The notes: generated by a model from the sequence alone, not told the origin. 43,806 nt of DNA from Bacillota bacterium (GCA_017472365.1 JAFUQN010000040.1:1-43806); one strand, 5' to 3'; positions 14,965 through 24,217 are shown, numbered from the stretch's first letter. Made by a program: numbers and translations.

Positions 14965-15882
14965 ATGAAAATCAAGAAGAAATGGATTGCAATGGGAATG
15001 ACATTGGTACTGGGAATGAGCGCGCTGGCAGGCTGCGGCGGGAGCGACAGTGAAGGCGGCACCGGAGAAGATCAGCTGGCGGGGTTTGACACTGCGAAGC
15101 AGATTGCCGTGATGTCCAGAGAAGACGGATCCGGAACGAGAGGTGCGTTCGTGGAACTGTTCGGTGTGGAACAGAAAAACGAAGCTGGCGAAAAGGTAGA
15201 CATGACCACGTTAGACGCGAGTATCACTAACAGCACCGCAGCGATGATGACCGGTGTAGCCGGAAACGAATACGCCATCGGTTATATCTCTTTGGGATCG
15301 CTGGATGACACCGTCAAAGCGCTGAAAATCGATGGTGCAGAAGCGACTGTAGAGAACATCAAAGCCGGCACCTACGGGATCGCGAGACCGTTCAATGTGG
15401 CGACCAAGGGCGAATTAAGCGATGCGGCCCAGGACTTCATGAATTTCATTATGAGTGCAGAGGGACAGGCTGTGATTGAAGATAACGGCTATATTGCTGC
15501 CAATGACGCAGCAACCGCTTACAGCGGAACCAATCCGGATGGAAAAATCATTGTTGCGGGTTCGTCTTCCGTGACACCGGTGATGGAAAAGCTGAAGGAA
15601 GCCTATCTGGCACTTCAGAACGGAACCGTTACTATTGATATTCAGCAGAGCGACTCTTCCACAGGTATGACCAGTGCCATTGATGGAACCTGTGATATCG
15701 GGATGGCATCTAGAGCACTGAAGGACAGTGAAATCGGAGCAGGACTGATCGGAACTACCATCGCCATGGACGGGATCGCAGTGATTGTAAACCATGCCAA
15801 CACCATCGACGATCTGACCAGTGAACAGGTTATGAACATCTACACCGGAAACACAACCGTATGGGAAGAGGTCATCGAATAG
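14965..15882 (+). CDS. pstS: Phosphate-binding lipoprotein PstS, circularly permuted order
   Basis: The substrate-binding protein of the phosphate ABC importer, 305 residues. The signal peptide ends in the lipobox ALAGC (Cys near residue 24). The two halves occur in the reverse of the usual order. Residues of about 35-185 carry the normally C-terminal elements (SREDGSGTRGAF, YAIGYISLGSLDDTVKAL, ARPFNVATKGELSD, SAEGQAVIEDNGYI). Residues of about 190-305 carry the normally N-terminal elements (GKIIVAGSSSVTPVMEKLKE, SDSSTGMTSAIDGTCDIGMA, SRALKDSE, DGIAVIVNHAN). Both phosphate-binding loops are intact. The ATG at 14965 is nine bases after AAAGGAG; 14959 is too close. It leads the pstSCAB-phoU operon. 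Confidence 0.92.
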   Translation: MKIKKKWIAMGMTLVLGMSALAGCGGSDSEGGTGEDQLAGFDTAKQIAVMSREDGSGTRGAFVELFGVEQKNEAGEKVDMTTLDASITNSTAAMMTGVAGNEYAIGYISLGSLDDTVKALKIDGAEATVENIKAGTYGIARPFNVATKGELSDAAQDFMNFIMSAEGQAVIEDNGYIAANDAATAYSGTNPDGKIIVAGSSSVTPVMEKLKEAYLALQNGTVTIDIQQSDSSTGMTSAIDGTCDIGMASRALKDSEIGAGLIGTTIAMDGIAVIVNHANTIDDLTSEQVMNIYTGNTTVWEEVIE

Positions 15883-15898
15883 CAACGCTTACAGTGAG

Positions 15899-15919
15899 GA
15901 GCCGGGGAATCCCCGGCTC
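15899..15919 (+). promoter_or_regulatory. Intercistronic hairpin between pstS and pstC
   Basis: GAGCCGGGG-AAT-CCCCGGCTC is a perfect 9-bp GC stem with no T-run. Such a hairpin can protect or attenuate the operon transcript so that the binding protein is made in excess over the permease. Confidence 0.6.
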
Positions 15920-15936
15920 GCTTGCATAGGAGAAAC

Positions 15937-16791
15937 ATGATGAAACGAAAAGAAAAAATGATGCATGCGGTGTTCTTCCTGACGGCTTGTGTGTCGATCC
16001 TGTCGGTGGCTCTGATCTGTTTATTTCTGTTCGCCAATGGAATTCCGACCATGGGAAAAATCGGACCGGTGAAATTCCTGTTGGGAACGGAATGGCGCCC
16101 GGGGAACCAGATGTTTGGGATTTTGCCGATGATTTTGGGGAGTATCTATGTCACTGCCGGCGCTGTGGCCGTGGGAGTGCCGGTGGGAATTCTGACTGCG
16201 ATTTTTATGGCGCGCTTTTGTCCTCCGCGTTTATATAGAATCATGAAACCGGCCGTTGAACTTCTGGCAGGGATCCCTTCCGTCGTTTACGGTTTTTTCG
16301 GATTGGTGGTTTTAGTACCCTTGATCCGTGACACCTTCGAGCTGGTGGACGGTCAGACGATGCTGACGGCATCGCTTTTATTGGGGATGATGATTCTCCC
16401 CACAATCATTAACGTCAGCGAATCCTCCATCCGTGCCGTTCCTCAGTCCTACTATGAAGGCGGGCTGGCGTTGGGAGCCAGTCATGAACGCAGTGTATTT
16501 TTCGCAGTACTCCCCGGCTGTAAATCGGGAATCTTATCTGCAGTGATCCTGGGGGTGGGCCGGGCCATCGGTGAAACCATGGCAGTGATCATGGTTGCCG
16601 GGAACCAGCCGAGAATGCCGAAGGGGTTGTTGGCCGGAGTGAGAACCATGACCAGTAACATCGTTATCGAAATGGGGTACGCGGCGGATCTGCATCGTGA
16701 AGCACTGATCAGCACTGCGGCGGTCCTGTTCGTATTCATACTCATTATCAATTTGACGTTTTCTGAATTGAAACGGAGGGCTGACATATGA
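15937..16791 (+). CDS. pstC: Phosphate ABC transporter permease PstC
   Basis: Inner-membrane permease subunit of the high-affinity phosphate importer, 284 residues. It has about six hydrophobic helices, a periplasm-facing N-terminal loop with LLGTEWRPGNQMFGILPMI (typical of PstC) and the coupling-helix (EAA) region YYEGGLALGASHERSVFFAV, then RAIGETMAVIMVAGN. ATG 15937 follows AGGAG (15928-15932) at a normal distance; an in-frame ATG at 15922 lies before that site. It overlaps pstA by four bases (ATGA), so the two are translationally coupled. Confidence 0.94.
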   Translation: MMKRKEKMMHAVFFLTACVSILSVALICLFLFANGIPTMGKIGPVKFLLGTEWRPGNQMFGILPMILGSIYVTAGAVAVGVPVGILTAIFMARFCPPRLYRIMKPAVELLAGIPSVVYGFFGLVVLVPLIRDTFELVDGQTMLTASLLLGMMILPTIINVSESSIRAVPQSYYEGGLALGASHERSVFFAVLPGCKSGILSAVILGVGRAIGETMAVIMVAGNQPRMPKGLLAGVRTMTSNIVIEMGYAADLHREALISTAAVLFVFILIINLTFSELKRRADI

Positions 16792-17663
16792 AACATCGAG
16801 ACCCGTTGTCCCTGTTCCTGCGCGGAGCAGTGTGGCTTTCAGCAATCCTCACTGCGTTCGTCGTCATTACACTGATTGGATATATCCTGATCAAGGGGAT
16901 CCCGGCGTTGAACAAAGACCTGTTCGCCTGGGAATACACCTCGGAAAACGGTTCGCTGATGTCATCGCTGATCAACACGGTGATCATGGTTGTTATGACG
17001 CTGGTGATCGCAGCACCTGTCGGGGTCGGTTCCGCCATTTACCTGGTGGAATACGCGAAACGCGGAAATAAACTGGTAAAAATAATTCGCCTGACGGCAG
17101 AAACGCTGTCGGGGATTCCTTCCATCGTCTATGGCCTGTTTGGTTATCTGTTTTTCGTCACTGCGATGAAATGGGGATATTCCCTGATTTCCGGGGCGTT
17201 CACAATGGCGATTATGGTCCTCCCGCTGATCATGCGCACCACAGAGGAAGCATTGAAAGCGGTTCCGGATTCTTATCGCGAAGGAAGTTTCGGTTTGGGT
17301 GCAGGCCGGTTGCGGACGGTATTTCGCATCATTCTTCCTTCGGCGACACCGGGGATCCTGGCAGGGATTATCCTGGCAATCGGCCGCATCGTCGGTGAGA
17401 CGGCGGCCTTGATGTATACCGCGGGTACGGTGGCGGCCGTTCCACGGTGGAAATGGACCGGTCATCCCCTGCGGGATTTCATTACGCCGCTGTTTTCGTC
17501 CGGCAGTACGCTGTCCGTTCATATGTACCGCATGTCCCGCGAAGGCCTTCAGATTGACACTGCCTATGGGACGGCGGTGGTACTGCTGGCCATTGTCATT
17601 GGAATCAATGCACTGTCATCGTTTACGGCAAAGCGTCTGATGAAAGTCAGTGGTGGAAATTGA
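16788..17663 (+). CDS. pstA: Phosphate ABC transporter permease PstA
   Basis: Second permease subunit, 291 residues, with six predicted membrane helices. Family marks are [40 protein letters not shown], the coupling-helix segment [20 protein letters not shown] and [16 protein letters not shown]. Its ATG overlaps the pstC stop. It forms the channel heterodimer with PstC and receives phosphate from PstS, powered by PstB. Confidence 0.95.
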   Translation: MKHRDPLSLFLRGAVWLSAILTAFVVITLIGYILIKGIPALNKDLFAWEYTSENGSLMSSLINTVIMVVMTLVIAAPVGVGSAIYLVEYAKRGNKLVKIIRLTAETLSGIPSIVYGLFGYLFFVTAMKWGYSLISGAFTMAIMVLPLIMRTTEEALKAVPDSYREGSFGLGAGRLRTVFRIILPSATPGILAGIILAIGRIVGETAALMYTAGTVAAVPRWKWTGHPLRDFITPLFSSGSTLSVHMYRMSREGLQIDTAYGTAVVLLAIVIGINALSSFTAKRLMKVSGGN

Positions 17664-17694
17664 GTGCAGAACAGGAATGTTTCAAGGAGAATTT

Positions 17695-18444
17695 ATGGAA
17701 AAGATAAAAGTACAGAATCTGGACTTGTATTACGGTGACTTCAAGGCGCTGAAACAGGTGAATCTGGATATTTGTAAAAACGAAATCACGGCGTTCATCG
17801 GACCTTCCGGATGTGGGAAATCCACGCTTTTGAAATCCCTGAACCGCATGAACGATCTGGTGGAAGGATGCCGGATCGAGGGCCTGGTAACGCTGGATGG
17901 GGAAGATATTTACGGGGACATGGATATGACACTTCTGAGAAAGCGTGTGGGGATGGTGTTTCAGAAACCGAATCCGTTCCCGATGAGTGTATATGATAAT
18001 ATTGCGTTTGGACCGCGGACTCACGGGATCCGTTCCAAGGCAAAGCTGGACGAAATCGTGGAACAATCGCTGCGAAGCGCGGCCATCTGGGAGGAACTGA
18101 AGGATCGGTTGAACAAAAGCGCTTTGGGATTGTCCGGCGGCCAGCAACAGCGTCTGTGCATTGCCAGAGCGCTGGCGGTAGAACCGGAAGTGCTGTTGAT
18201 GGATGAGCCCACATCGGCACTGGATCCGATCTCCACCGCGAAGATCGAAGACCTGGTGGTGGAACTGAAACAGGACTATACCATCGTTATGGTGACACAT
18301 AATATGCAGCAGGCGGCGCGTATTTCTGATAAAACGGCATTCTTCCTTTTGGGAGAAATGGTGGAACTGGGAGATACGGAGAAGGTATTCTCTGTTCCGA
18401 AGGATAAGCGCACAGAAGATTATATTACAGGAAGGTTTGGTTGA
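17695..18444 (+). CDS. pstB: Phosphate ABC transporter ATPase PstB
   Basis: Cytoplasmic ATPase of the phosphate importer, 249 residues, the usual length. Walker A is GPSGCGKS (36-43), the signature is LSGGQQQR, Walker B is [12 protein letters not shown], and the switch His is in [35 protein letters not shown] is a PstB hallmark of the Q-loop region. ATG 17695 is preceded by AAGGAGA; the frame is open further upstream but without a start site that fits. phoU begins four bases after the stop. Confidence 0.97.
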   Translation: MEKIKVQNLDLYYGDFKALKQVNLDICKNEITAFIGPSGCGKSTLLKSLNRMNDLVEGCRIEGLVTLDGEDIYGDMDMTLLRKRVGMVFQKPNPFPMSVYDNIAFGPRTHGIRSKAKLDEIVEQSLRSAAIWEELKDRLNKSALGLSGGQQQRLCIARALAVEPEVLLMDEPTSALDPISTAKIEDLVVELKQDYTIVMVTHNMQQAARISDKTAFFLLGEMVELGDTEKVFSVPKDKRTEDYITGRFG

Positions 18445-18448
18445 TACT

Positions 18449-19111
18449 ATGACAAGAAACCGATTCAATCAGCAGCTGGCAGAACTGAACATGTGCCTGA
18501 GTCACATGGGCCAGCTGTGCGAAGAAGCCATCGGTGCAGCTGTGGAAGCGCTGGCGGCACAAGATATCAAAATGGCGGAGGATGCTGTCGCTTTGGAACG
18601 GATCATTGATGAAAAAGAACGCGACATTCAATCTCTCTGCCTAAAGCTGCTGATGCAGCAACAACCCGTCGCCAGCGATCTTCGTGTGATTTCCTCCGCA
18701 ATGAAAATGATTACGGACATGGAACGCATCGGGGACCAGGCGGCAGACATCGCAGAAATCGCGATGTTTCTCATTCAGCAGAACCATTTCGTAGAACCTC
18801 GTTATATTGCAGAAATGGCTGTGACTACACGAAAAATGGTGACGGACAGCGTCAGAGCGTACATCGACCGGGATGTAGAGCTGGCTGAAAGTGTGATGAA
18901 ATCCGACGATACTGTAGATGAAATGTTCCGCCAGGTGATGCAAAAGCTGACGAAGATGATCGCAGAAGATCCGCAGAGAGGAGAGATGATCCTGGATCTG
19001 CTGATGGTGGCGAAATATCTGGAACGCATCGGAGATCATGCGACCAATGTGGCAGAATGGGTAGTGTATTCCATCACAGCGGTCCACCCCGATGAAAAAG
19101 TAGGAAAATAA
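18449..19111 (+). CDS. phoU: Phosphate signalling protein PhoU
   Basis: A 220-residue all-helical regulator made of two three-helix bundles. Each has a metal-binding motif of the E-R-x-x-D type: MERIGDQAADIAE near residue 95 and LERIGDHATNVAEWV near residue 195. PhoU damps phosphate uptake and signalling when phosphate is ample, by contacting PstB and the PhoR kinase. The ATG at 18449 is preferred; a TTG at 18437 would overlap pstB and sits on top of the GGAAGG site. No phoP/phoR pair is in the window. A terminator follows directly. Confidence 0.94.
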   Translation: MTRNRFNQQLAELNMCLSHMGQLCEEAIGAAVEALAAQDIKMAEDAVALERIIDEKERDIQSLCLKLLMQQQPVASDLRVISSAMKMITDMERIGDQAADIAEIAMFLIQQNHFVEPRYIAEMAVTTRKMVTDSVRAYIDRDVELAESVMKSDDTVDEMFRQVMQKLTKMIAEDPQRGEMILDLLMVAKYLERIGDHATNVAEWVVYSITAVHPDEKVGK

Positions 19112-19132
19112 GCTCCGCAGGGAGCTTTTTTT
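19111..19132 (+). terminator. Terminator of the pst-phoU operon
   Basis: AGCTCC-GCAG-GGAGCT (19111-19126) with a T-run to 19132. The stem begins at the last base of the phoU stop codon. Confidence 0.9.
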
Positions 19133-19198
19133 CTTGCAATCTCCTATGGATTTCTGCAAAATAAAAAGTAGAAATGACATCAAAAGGAGGGCAATATC

Positions 19199-21232
19199 GT
19201 GAGAAAAGTGAGACGGATATTGAGCGTGATTTGTATGTTATCGCTGGTGCTGGGAGCTGTCCCGGTATTTGGTGCACAGAAAGAGCCTGTGGCAGTGATT
19301 TATTACACCAACGATATTCACGGAGTCTATGAAAACATGGCAAAAATCAAGGCGTTGGCAGAAAAAGAAGACGCAATTTTAGTAGATGCGGGCGATGCGA
19401 TCCAGGGGAGCATTGCTACAACGCTGACGAAGGGGCAGGCCATGGTGGACGTGATGGATGCCGTGGATTACGATGTCCAGATTCCGGGAAATCACGAGTT
19501 TGATTTCGGGATGGACCGGTTTATGGAAATTGATCGTCTGAGAGACTATGTCTGTGTAAATTTAAAAACTCTGGACGACGGAAAGCTCGTCATGGAACCT
19601 TACAAAATCATCGATGCGGACGGGGATCCTTCCACAGAAGACGATCAGATCGCCTTTGTGGGTGCGGTGACACCGCTGACCATCGGCAGTACAACACCGG
19701 CGTTTTTTCAGGATGAAAATGGAGACTGGGCGTATACATTTTTATCAGATGGAACTGGTGAAGAGTTATATAACGCAGCACAGGAGGCCATTGATGCGGC
19801 GAAGAATGAAGGCGCCGACTATGTGATCTGCGTCGGTCATCTGGGTGAGGAACTGGGAACGAATCCCTACATGTCCAGCGATTTGATCAGAAATACTGTG
19901 GGATTTGACGCGCTGATCGACGCCCATGCCCATGACATCGTGGAAGAAAAATGGGTGAAGGATAAAAACGGAGAAGATGTCCTGATGACCCAGACCGGTA
20001 CAAAGCTGGCTTACGTGGGCCGCATGGAAATCGCGAGCGACGGAACCATTTCTGCTCGTCTGATCGACGTGGCGACCCTGACTGAAACAGATCCGGAAGT
20101 CCAGGCGGTGGTGGATCAGATTGCGGAACAGATCAATGAAGTGAGTCTGGCAGTCATCGCAGACTCTGAAGTGGCGCTCCAGTTCAATGATCCGGTGACA
20201 GGAAAACGTCTGATTCGTCATGCAGAAACCAATCTGGGAGATTTCATTACCGACGCTTACCGCGGAGTTTTGGGAACAGAGATCGGTATGGCCAACGGCG
20301 GCGGAATCCGCGCCAACGTGGAAATCGGTGACGTAACCAACGGAGATTTAATTGCTGTTCATCCGTTCGGGAACACCATGTGTATTGCGGAAGTCACCGG
20401 CCAGCAGATTTTAGATGCGCTGGAAATGGGCGTTATGTTCTATCCCGGGGAGAGCGGAAGCTTTCTCCAGGTCTCCGGTCTGACGTATGAACTCCATTCT
20501 TACATCCCTTCTGGTGTAAAGCTGAGCGCCGAAGGGGATTTCCTGGGCGTTGACGGCGAATACCGCGTCAAGAACGTGATGGTCGGCGGCGAACCGATGG
20601 ATGTAAACAAGATTTATACGCTGGGGAGCCATAATTATCTCCTGCAGAGCGGCGCATATACCATGTTCAACGATGCGAAGATCCTGCGTGATGAAATCAT
20701 GCCGGATAATGAAGCACTGATCACTTATATCAAAGATAATCTCGGCGGTGTCCTGAAGGCGGACGGGTATGAAAATCCCTACGGTGCCGGTCGTATCACT
20801 GTGGTGGATGAAGCACCGGTGGATGCTTCTGCGAAGGTGACCCGCGGACTGGCGGTAAAGATGCTGTATGAACTGGAAATGGAAGAATCCGCGGCAACCG
20901 CTGACGCGGTTCGCTGGGCGAAGGAAAACGGCATCGCCGCAGGCTATACGGACGGAACCTTCGGTGAAAATGATCTGGTGACCCGTCAGCAGATGGCCAC
21001 CTTCCTGCACAAATATGCGATGTATAAAGGCATTGACGTAAGCGTGGGAGAAGATACCAATATCCTGTCGTACGACGATTTTATGGAAATCAGTGACTAT
21101 GCATTTCCGGCTCTCCAGTGGGCCTGCGGTTCCGGCATTATGAAAGGCCGCACTGACGGAACACTGGATCCGCGTGGAACGATTATTTACAGCGAAGCGC
21201 AGTGGATGATCCGGAATTACGAAGGGATGTAG
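19199..21232 (+). CDS. SLH-anchored 5'-nucleotidase (UshA/NtnC type)
   Basis: A 677-residue exported enzyme. GTG start with AAAGGAGG eight bases upstream. The signal peptide covers residues 1-26 (cleavage near VFGA). The metallophosphatase domain (30-260) shows Asp39-x-His41 in YYTNDIHG, VDAGDAIQG, PGNHEFDFG (Asn98-His99), GHLGEELG and DAHAHD. The 5'-nucleotidase C-terminal domain (about 310-540) shows ANGGGIRANV and HPFGNTMCIAEVTGQQIL. Two SLH modules end the protein (AAGYTDGTFGENDLVTRQQMA near 580 and SGIMKGRTDGTLDP near 650). It should sit in the cell wall and release phosphate and nucleosides from nucleotides. Its place right after pst-phoU fits phosphate scavenging. Confidence 0.92.
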   Translation: MRKVRRILSVICMLSLVLGAVPVFGAQKEPVAVIYYTNDIHGVYENMAKIKALAEKEDAILVDAGDAIQGSIATTLTKGQAMVDVMDAVDYDVQIPGNHEFDFGMDRFMEIDRLRDYVCVNLKTLDDGKLVMEPYKIIDADGDPSTEDDQIAFVGAVTPLTIGSTTPAFFQDENGDWAYTFLSDGTGEELYNAAQEAIDAAKNEGADYVICVGHLGEELGTNPYMSSDLIRNTVGFDALIDAHAHDIVEEKWVKDKNGEDVLMTQTGTKLAYVGRMEIASDGTISARLIDVATLTETDPEVQAVVDQIAEQINEVSLAVIADSEVALQFNDPVTGKRLIRHAETNLGDFITDAYRGVLGTEIGMANGGGIRANVEIGDVTNGDLIAVHPFGNTMCIAEVTGQQILDALEMGVMFYPGESGSFLQVSGLTYELHSYIPSGVKLSAEGDFLGVDGEYRVKNVMVGGEPMDVNKIYTLGSHNYLLQSGAYTMFNDAKILRDEIMPDNEALITYIKDNLGGVLKADGYENPYGAGRITVVDEAPVDASAKVTRGLAVKMLYELEMEESAATADAVRWAKENGIAAGYTDGTFGENDLVTRQQMATFLHKYAMYKGIDVSVGEDTNILSYDDFMEISDYAFPALQWACGSGIMKGRTDGTLDPRGTIIYSEAQWMIRNYEGM

Positions 21233-21233
21233 A

Positions 21234-22121
21234 ATGAACGAAATTACATTGAAAGCATATGCGAAAATCAATCTGTCTCTGGATGTTTTGGGGAAGCTGC
21301 CCAATGGATATCACGAAGTGAAGATGGTGATGCAGCAGATCGATTTGTACGATCTGGTGACCGTAGCCTGTGAGGAACTGCCAGAGGGATCGGACATGGT
21401 GATCCGCGGAGGAACGAGCCGCGGAGATCTTCCCATGGATGAAACCAATATTGCCTACAAGGCGGCGATGCTGATGCGCGAGACGTATCGCCCCGATAAG
21501 AACTATGATATTGTCATTACTCTTCAAAAACGTATCCCCATGGCTGCTGGACTGGCCGGCGGAAGTGCCGACGGGGCTGCGGTGATGCGAGCTTTGGCGA
21601 AGCTTTGGAATCTGAACGTTCCTGCAGAGGAACTGGCGGCGCTTTCCGGTCGTGTCGGATCGGACGTCCCGTTCTGTCTCATGGGACAAGAAGGCCAGTA
21701 CTGTGCTCTTGCTACGGGAACCGGAACGGAACTGGCTCCGGTAACGCCGTTGGACGCATGGATCGTGGTATCCAAACCGCCGGTGAACGTTCCGACCAAG
21801 GATGTATATGGAAATCTGAAACTGGACGGTCTGACTCATCCCGACGTGGATCAGATGGTACGCGGACTGAATACGTACAATCTCCCCATGGTTCTGGACA
21901 GTATGGGAAATGTACTCGAAACAGCGACCCTCCCACTGTACCCGGTGGTAGAACTCACAAAGCAGGCTATGAAAGATCTGGATCTGGCCAACGCCGTACT
22001 GATGAGCGGAAGCGGTCCTACAGTCTTCGGAGTATTCATGAACAAGAAGAAGGCGCAGAGCACTTACCTTTGGATGAAGCAGATGCACAAAGAAACCTTC
22101 ATGGTCAGAACGCTGGTGTAG
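21234..22121 (+). CDS. ispE: 4-(cytidine 5'-diphospho)-2-C-methylerythritol kinase IspE
   Basis: A 295-residue GHMP-family kinase of the non-mevalonate isoprenoid pathway. It phosphorylates CDP-methylerythritol with ATP. Family marks are KAYAKINLSLDVLGKLPNGYHEV at the N-terminus, the ATP-binding glycine loop PMAAGLAGGSADGAAVMRAL near residue 105, RVGSDVPFCLMG, and the late motif MSGSGPTVFGVF. The ATG starts one base after the stop of the nucleotidase gene, so it is probably translated from the same transcript. A GC-rich repeat element and a strong terminator follow. Confidence 0.96.
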   Translation: MNEITLKAYAKINLSLDVLGKLPNGYHEVKMVMQQIDLYDLVTVACEELPEGSDMVIRGGTSRGDLPMDETNIAYKAAMLMRETYRPDKNYDIVITLQKRIPMAAGLAGGSADGAAVMRALAKLWNLNVPAEELAALSGRVGSDVPFCLMGQEGQYCALATGTGTELAPVTPLDAWIVVSKPPVNVPTKDVYGNLKLDGLTHPDVDQMVRGLNTYNLPMVLDSMGNVLETATLPLYPVVELTKQAMKDLDLANAVLMSGSGPTVFGVFMNKKKAQSTYLWMKQMHKETFMVRTLV

Positions 22122-22165
22122 CGCTGCGAGCGGAGCGCCCAGCGGAGGGCGTGGAGCGGTTGCCG
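22122..22165 (+). repeat. GC-rich hairpin element ending in GGTTGCC, after ispE
   Basis: Right after the ispE stop comes a pair of GC dyads (GCGCTGCGAGCGGAGCGC and GCCCAGCGGAGGGC), then GTGGAGCGGTTGCCGGAA. It is the best-formed copy of the hairpin-plus-GRTTGCC family in this window. Confidence 0.5.
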
Positions 22166-22190
22166 GAATATCTGGAATCGAATGAAAAAG

Positions 22191-22239
22191 AAGAGCTGTC
22201 GTTTGGCGGGGAAATACCCGTGCAGCGACAGCTCTTTTT
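22191..22239 (+). terminator. Terminator after ispE
   Basis: AAGAGCTGTCG (22191-22201) pairs with CGACAGCTCTT (22226-22236), 11 bp, followed by T. The loop contains a second small stem. The first ten stem bases are identical to those of the thiolase terminator at 2943. Confidence 0.92.
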
Positions 22240-22252
22240 GTGTGGTCAGAAA

Positions 22253-22282
22253 GACATACCCCGTCCTTTCCGGTCATACACT
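22253..22282 (+). promoter_or_regulatory. Candidate sigma-E promoter of sipL
   Basis: GACATACC (22253-22260), 14 bases, CATACACT (22275-22282). The -10 matches the sporulation sigma-E/K form CATACAnT exactly and the -35 resembles GTCATA. The leader would be very short, with AGAGGAGGG at 22289-22297. sipL is a mother-cell sigma-E gene in Clostridioides difficile, which supports the call. Confidence 0.6.
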
Positions 22283-22304
22283 GTGGAAAGAGGAGGGATG
22301 AGAG

Positions 22305-24146
22305 ATGAGCGAACGAGATCCTTTTACATTGGAACCGATCCCGGAATTTGCGATGCGGCCGGCCCGGGAGAATGATGATAGTGGATTCGACCCGGAAGTC
22401 TACGAGAGACTGTTGGCTGGATTAGAGGTGTGGGAACCACCAGCAGAACCTGCGCCACCAGCAGAGCCGGAAGAACCCGCACCGAAACCAGAACCTGAGG
22501 CAACCGCGCCCCTGAGGGACGCGGAAGTAACGGTTGCACACGAAGAACAGGTTTTGCGTGAGGAGAAAGAAGAGGAAAGAACTGTCGTGTCTGCGGGAGC
22601 GGCCGTAGCATCGGATCGCCTGGAGCTGGTGGATATGGTTCCCTGTGAGCCGGTGAAGATCCGGATCGAAGAAGATGTTCTCGTACCGGACAGTAAACCG
22701 GATCTGGCATCGATTCTGACCATGGACGGAATGTTGCGGCTTTCGGAAAATGACCGGAATTTCCGCGGAGAACTGACGCTTCAGACGCTGTACGTTCCCC
22801 AGGGAAAGGGCGCGGACCGGGCGGTGATTGCCATCGAATCGAAGATCCCGTTTCAGAAGGAGCTCGATCCGGAGGAACAGGGACTGGGTACGAAGGTCAT
22901 GGCGAACATCGAATCACTGGAGTACACCATTGTCAACGAAAGAAAGCTCCGCGTGAAAGCGGTGGTGGTGATGGAAGGACGCAGGTACCGGAAGCGGGAA
23001 CTGGAGCTGTTTCAGGGCCTGAAGGGCGATGAAGTCCAGCTTCTTCAGGAAAAGCTGGTGATTACCGATGTGGCCCGGCGGAAGACGGAACTGTTGGAAC
23101 TGGAAGAAGATTTGGTGCTTCCGGAGGGAATGCCGGAGGTGGGGAAGATCCTGCGCTGTGATGTGAATCTGGTGGAAAACCACAAGCAGATCAGCAGGGA
23201 AAAAGCCGTGATCAGCGGGGCTGCATATTACAATATCATGTATCTGCCGCTGGAAGAAGACGCAGAAGCCGACGGTGAGCCGGTGCTGTATCAGGCGAAG
23301 GGAGAGTTTACGCAGTTCATTACCCTGGGGAGATCCTCCGACGGACCGCAGAGTGGGAGAGCCTTCTTCCGGGCAGTGACAGGAACAGCAGAAGCAAAAG
23401 AGGCCGAAAACGGAAGCCGGAGACTAATTCATGTGAAAACCGGAGCAGAGACTTTTTTGGAACTCTACCGTGATGTGGAGCGGCAGATCGTGACCGATGC
23501 CTATCATCACCAGAAGGAAATGGTTTTCGATATGGAAGAAATGATGCTGATGCAGTTGTATCCCGGCGGGGTCAGTGAAACTACAGTGCGGGAAGTGGTC
23601 AGCGTACCGGAAGATGTGGAAAGCGTAAAGCGCGTGTCGTTTATTTCGGGGGATCTGCGGAACGTATCGTCGCGGGTGGAAAACGGAAGAAATGTAACAG
23701 AAGGAACCGTTTTAGCGAAGCTGGTCTGTCTGGCTGAAGCTTCTCCGGCATTACCGTTTCAGATCCTGCGGGAGATCCCGTTCCGGATCGTTTCAGAACT
23801 TCCGCAGGGAATGGAAAATGCAAAGCCGGATAATGAAGTGCGGTTAAAGGAACTGCGGTTTGACCGCCTGAACAACCGTCAGATCGAGATCAATGCTTCG
23901 GTGACCGTCAACGGAGCGGTGGTTTGTCAGAAGCGCTGCCCGCTGATCCGCAATGTGGGTTTTCTGGAACATTCCGGGCCGGAAGAAGAGCGGCCGGGAC
24001 TGGTGATCTATATTACGCGCAGCGGAGATACGATGTGGAACGTGGCAAGGCGGTACCGGACCACCATCGATACGGTGGCGAGGATCAATCATCTGGACGG
24101 TTCATCGCCGCTGAAACCGGGAATGAAACTTCTGATCGTGAAATAA
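22305..24146 (+). CDS. sipL: Spore morphogenesis LysM/SPOCS protein, SipL-like
   Basis: A 613-residue protein. An acidic, Pro/Glu-rich N-terminal stretch (1-100) is followed by repeated SPOCS (DUF3794) beta domains (VKIRIEEDVLVPDSKPDLAS near 130 and related copies near 270 and 470). A C-terminal LysM domain (about 565-613) reads VIYITRSGDTMWNVARRYRT then IDTVARINHLDGSSPLKPGM. This architecture is that of SipL, the clostridial functional counterpart of SpoVID, which tethers the coat basement protein SpoIVA to the forespore. It is followed 71 bases later by spoIIR. The sigma-E-type promoter supports mother-cell expression. Confidence 0.88.
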   Translation: MSERDPFTLEPIPEFAMRPARENDDSGFDPEVYERLLAGLEVWEPPAEPAPPAEPEEPAPKPEPEATAPLRDAEVTVAHEEQVLREEKEEERTVVSAGAAVASDRLELVDMVPCEPVKIRIEEDVLVPDSKPDLASILTMDGMLRLSENDRNFRGELTLQTLYVPQGKGADRAVIAIESKIPFQKELDPEEQGLGTKVMANIESLEYTIVNERKLRVKAVVVMEGRRYRKRELELFQGLKGDEVQLLQEKLVITDVARRKTELLELEEDLVLPEGMPEVGKILRCDVNLVENHKQISREKAVISGAAYYNIMYLPLEEDAEADGEPVLYQAKGEFTQFITLGRSSDGPQSGRAFFRAVTGTAEAKEAENGSRRLIHVKTGAETFLELYRDVERQIVTDAYHHQKEMVFDMEEMMLMQLYPGGVSETTVREVVSVPEDVESVKRVSFISGDLRNVSSRVENGRNVTEGTVLAKLVCLAEASPALPFQILREIPFRIVSELPQGMENAKPDNEVRLKELRFDRLNNRQIEINASVTVNGAVVCQKRCPLIRNVGFLEHSGPEEERPGLVIYITRSGDTMWNVARRYRTTIDTVARINHLDGSSPLKPGMKLLIVK

Positions 24147-24151
24147 ACCGT

Positions 24152-24180
24152 GAATAAAACTTTGGAGACCGGACAACAAT
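24152..24180 (+). promoter_or_regulatory. Weak sigma-F-like promoter before spoIIR
   Basis: GAATA (24152-24156), 14 bases, GGACAACAAT (24171-24180). This loosely fits the forespore sigma-F form GwATA-N14-16-GGnnAnAnT. spoIIR is a sigma-F gene in Bacillus. The match at the -10 is imperfect, so this is tentative. Confidence 0.3.
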
Positions 24181-24217
24181 GAAGATAGACAGTACGGAAG
24201 AGAAAGGAATGTTCGGT

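Noticed and set aside
18437-18448. TTG start for phoU at 18437
   Set aside because: GGAAGG ends one base before it, too close for initiation, and it would overlap pstB. ATG 18449 fits better though its SD spacing is long.
22182-22301. 39-codon ORF starting MKKKSCRLAGKY between ispE and sipL
   Set aside because: It runs through a strong terminator and the sigma-E-type promoter, ends inside the sipL ribosome binding region, and has no good SD.
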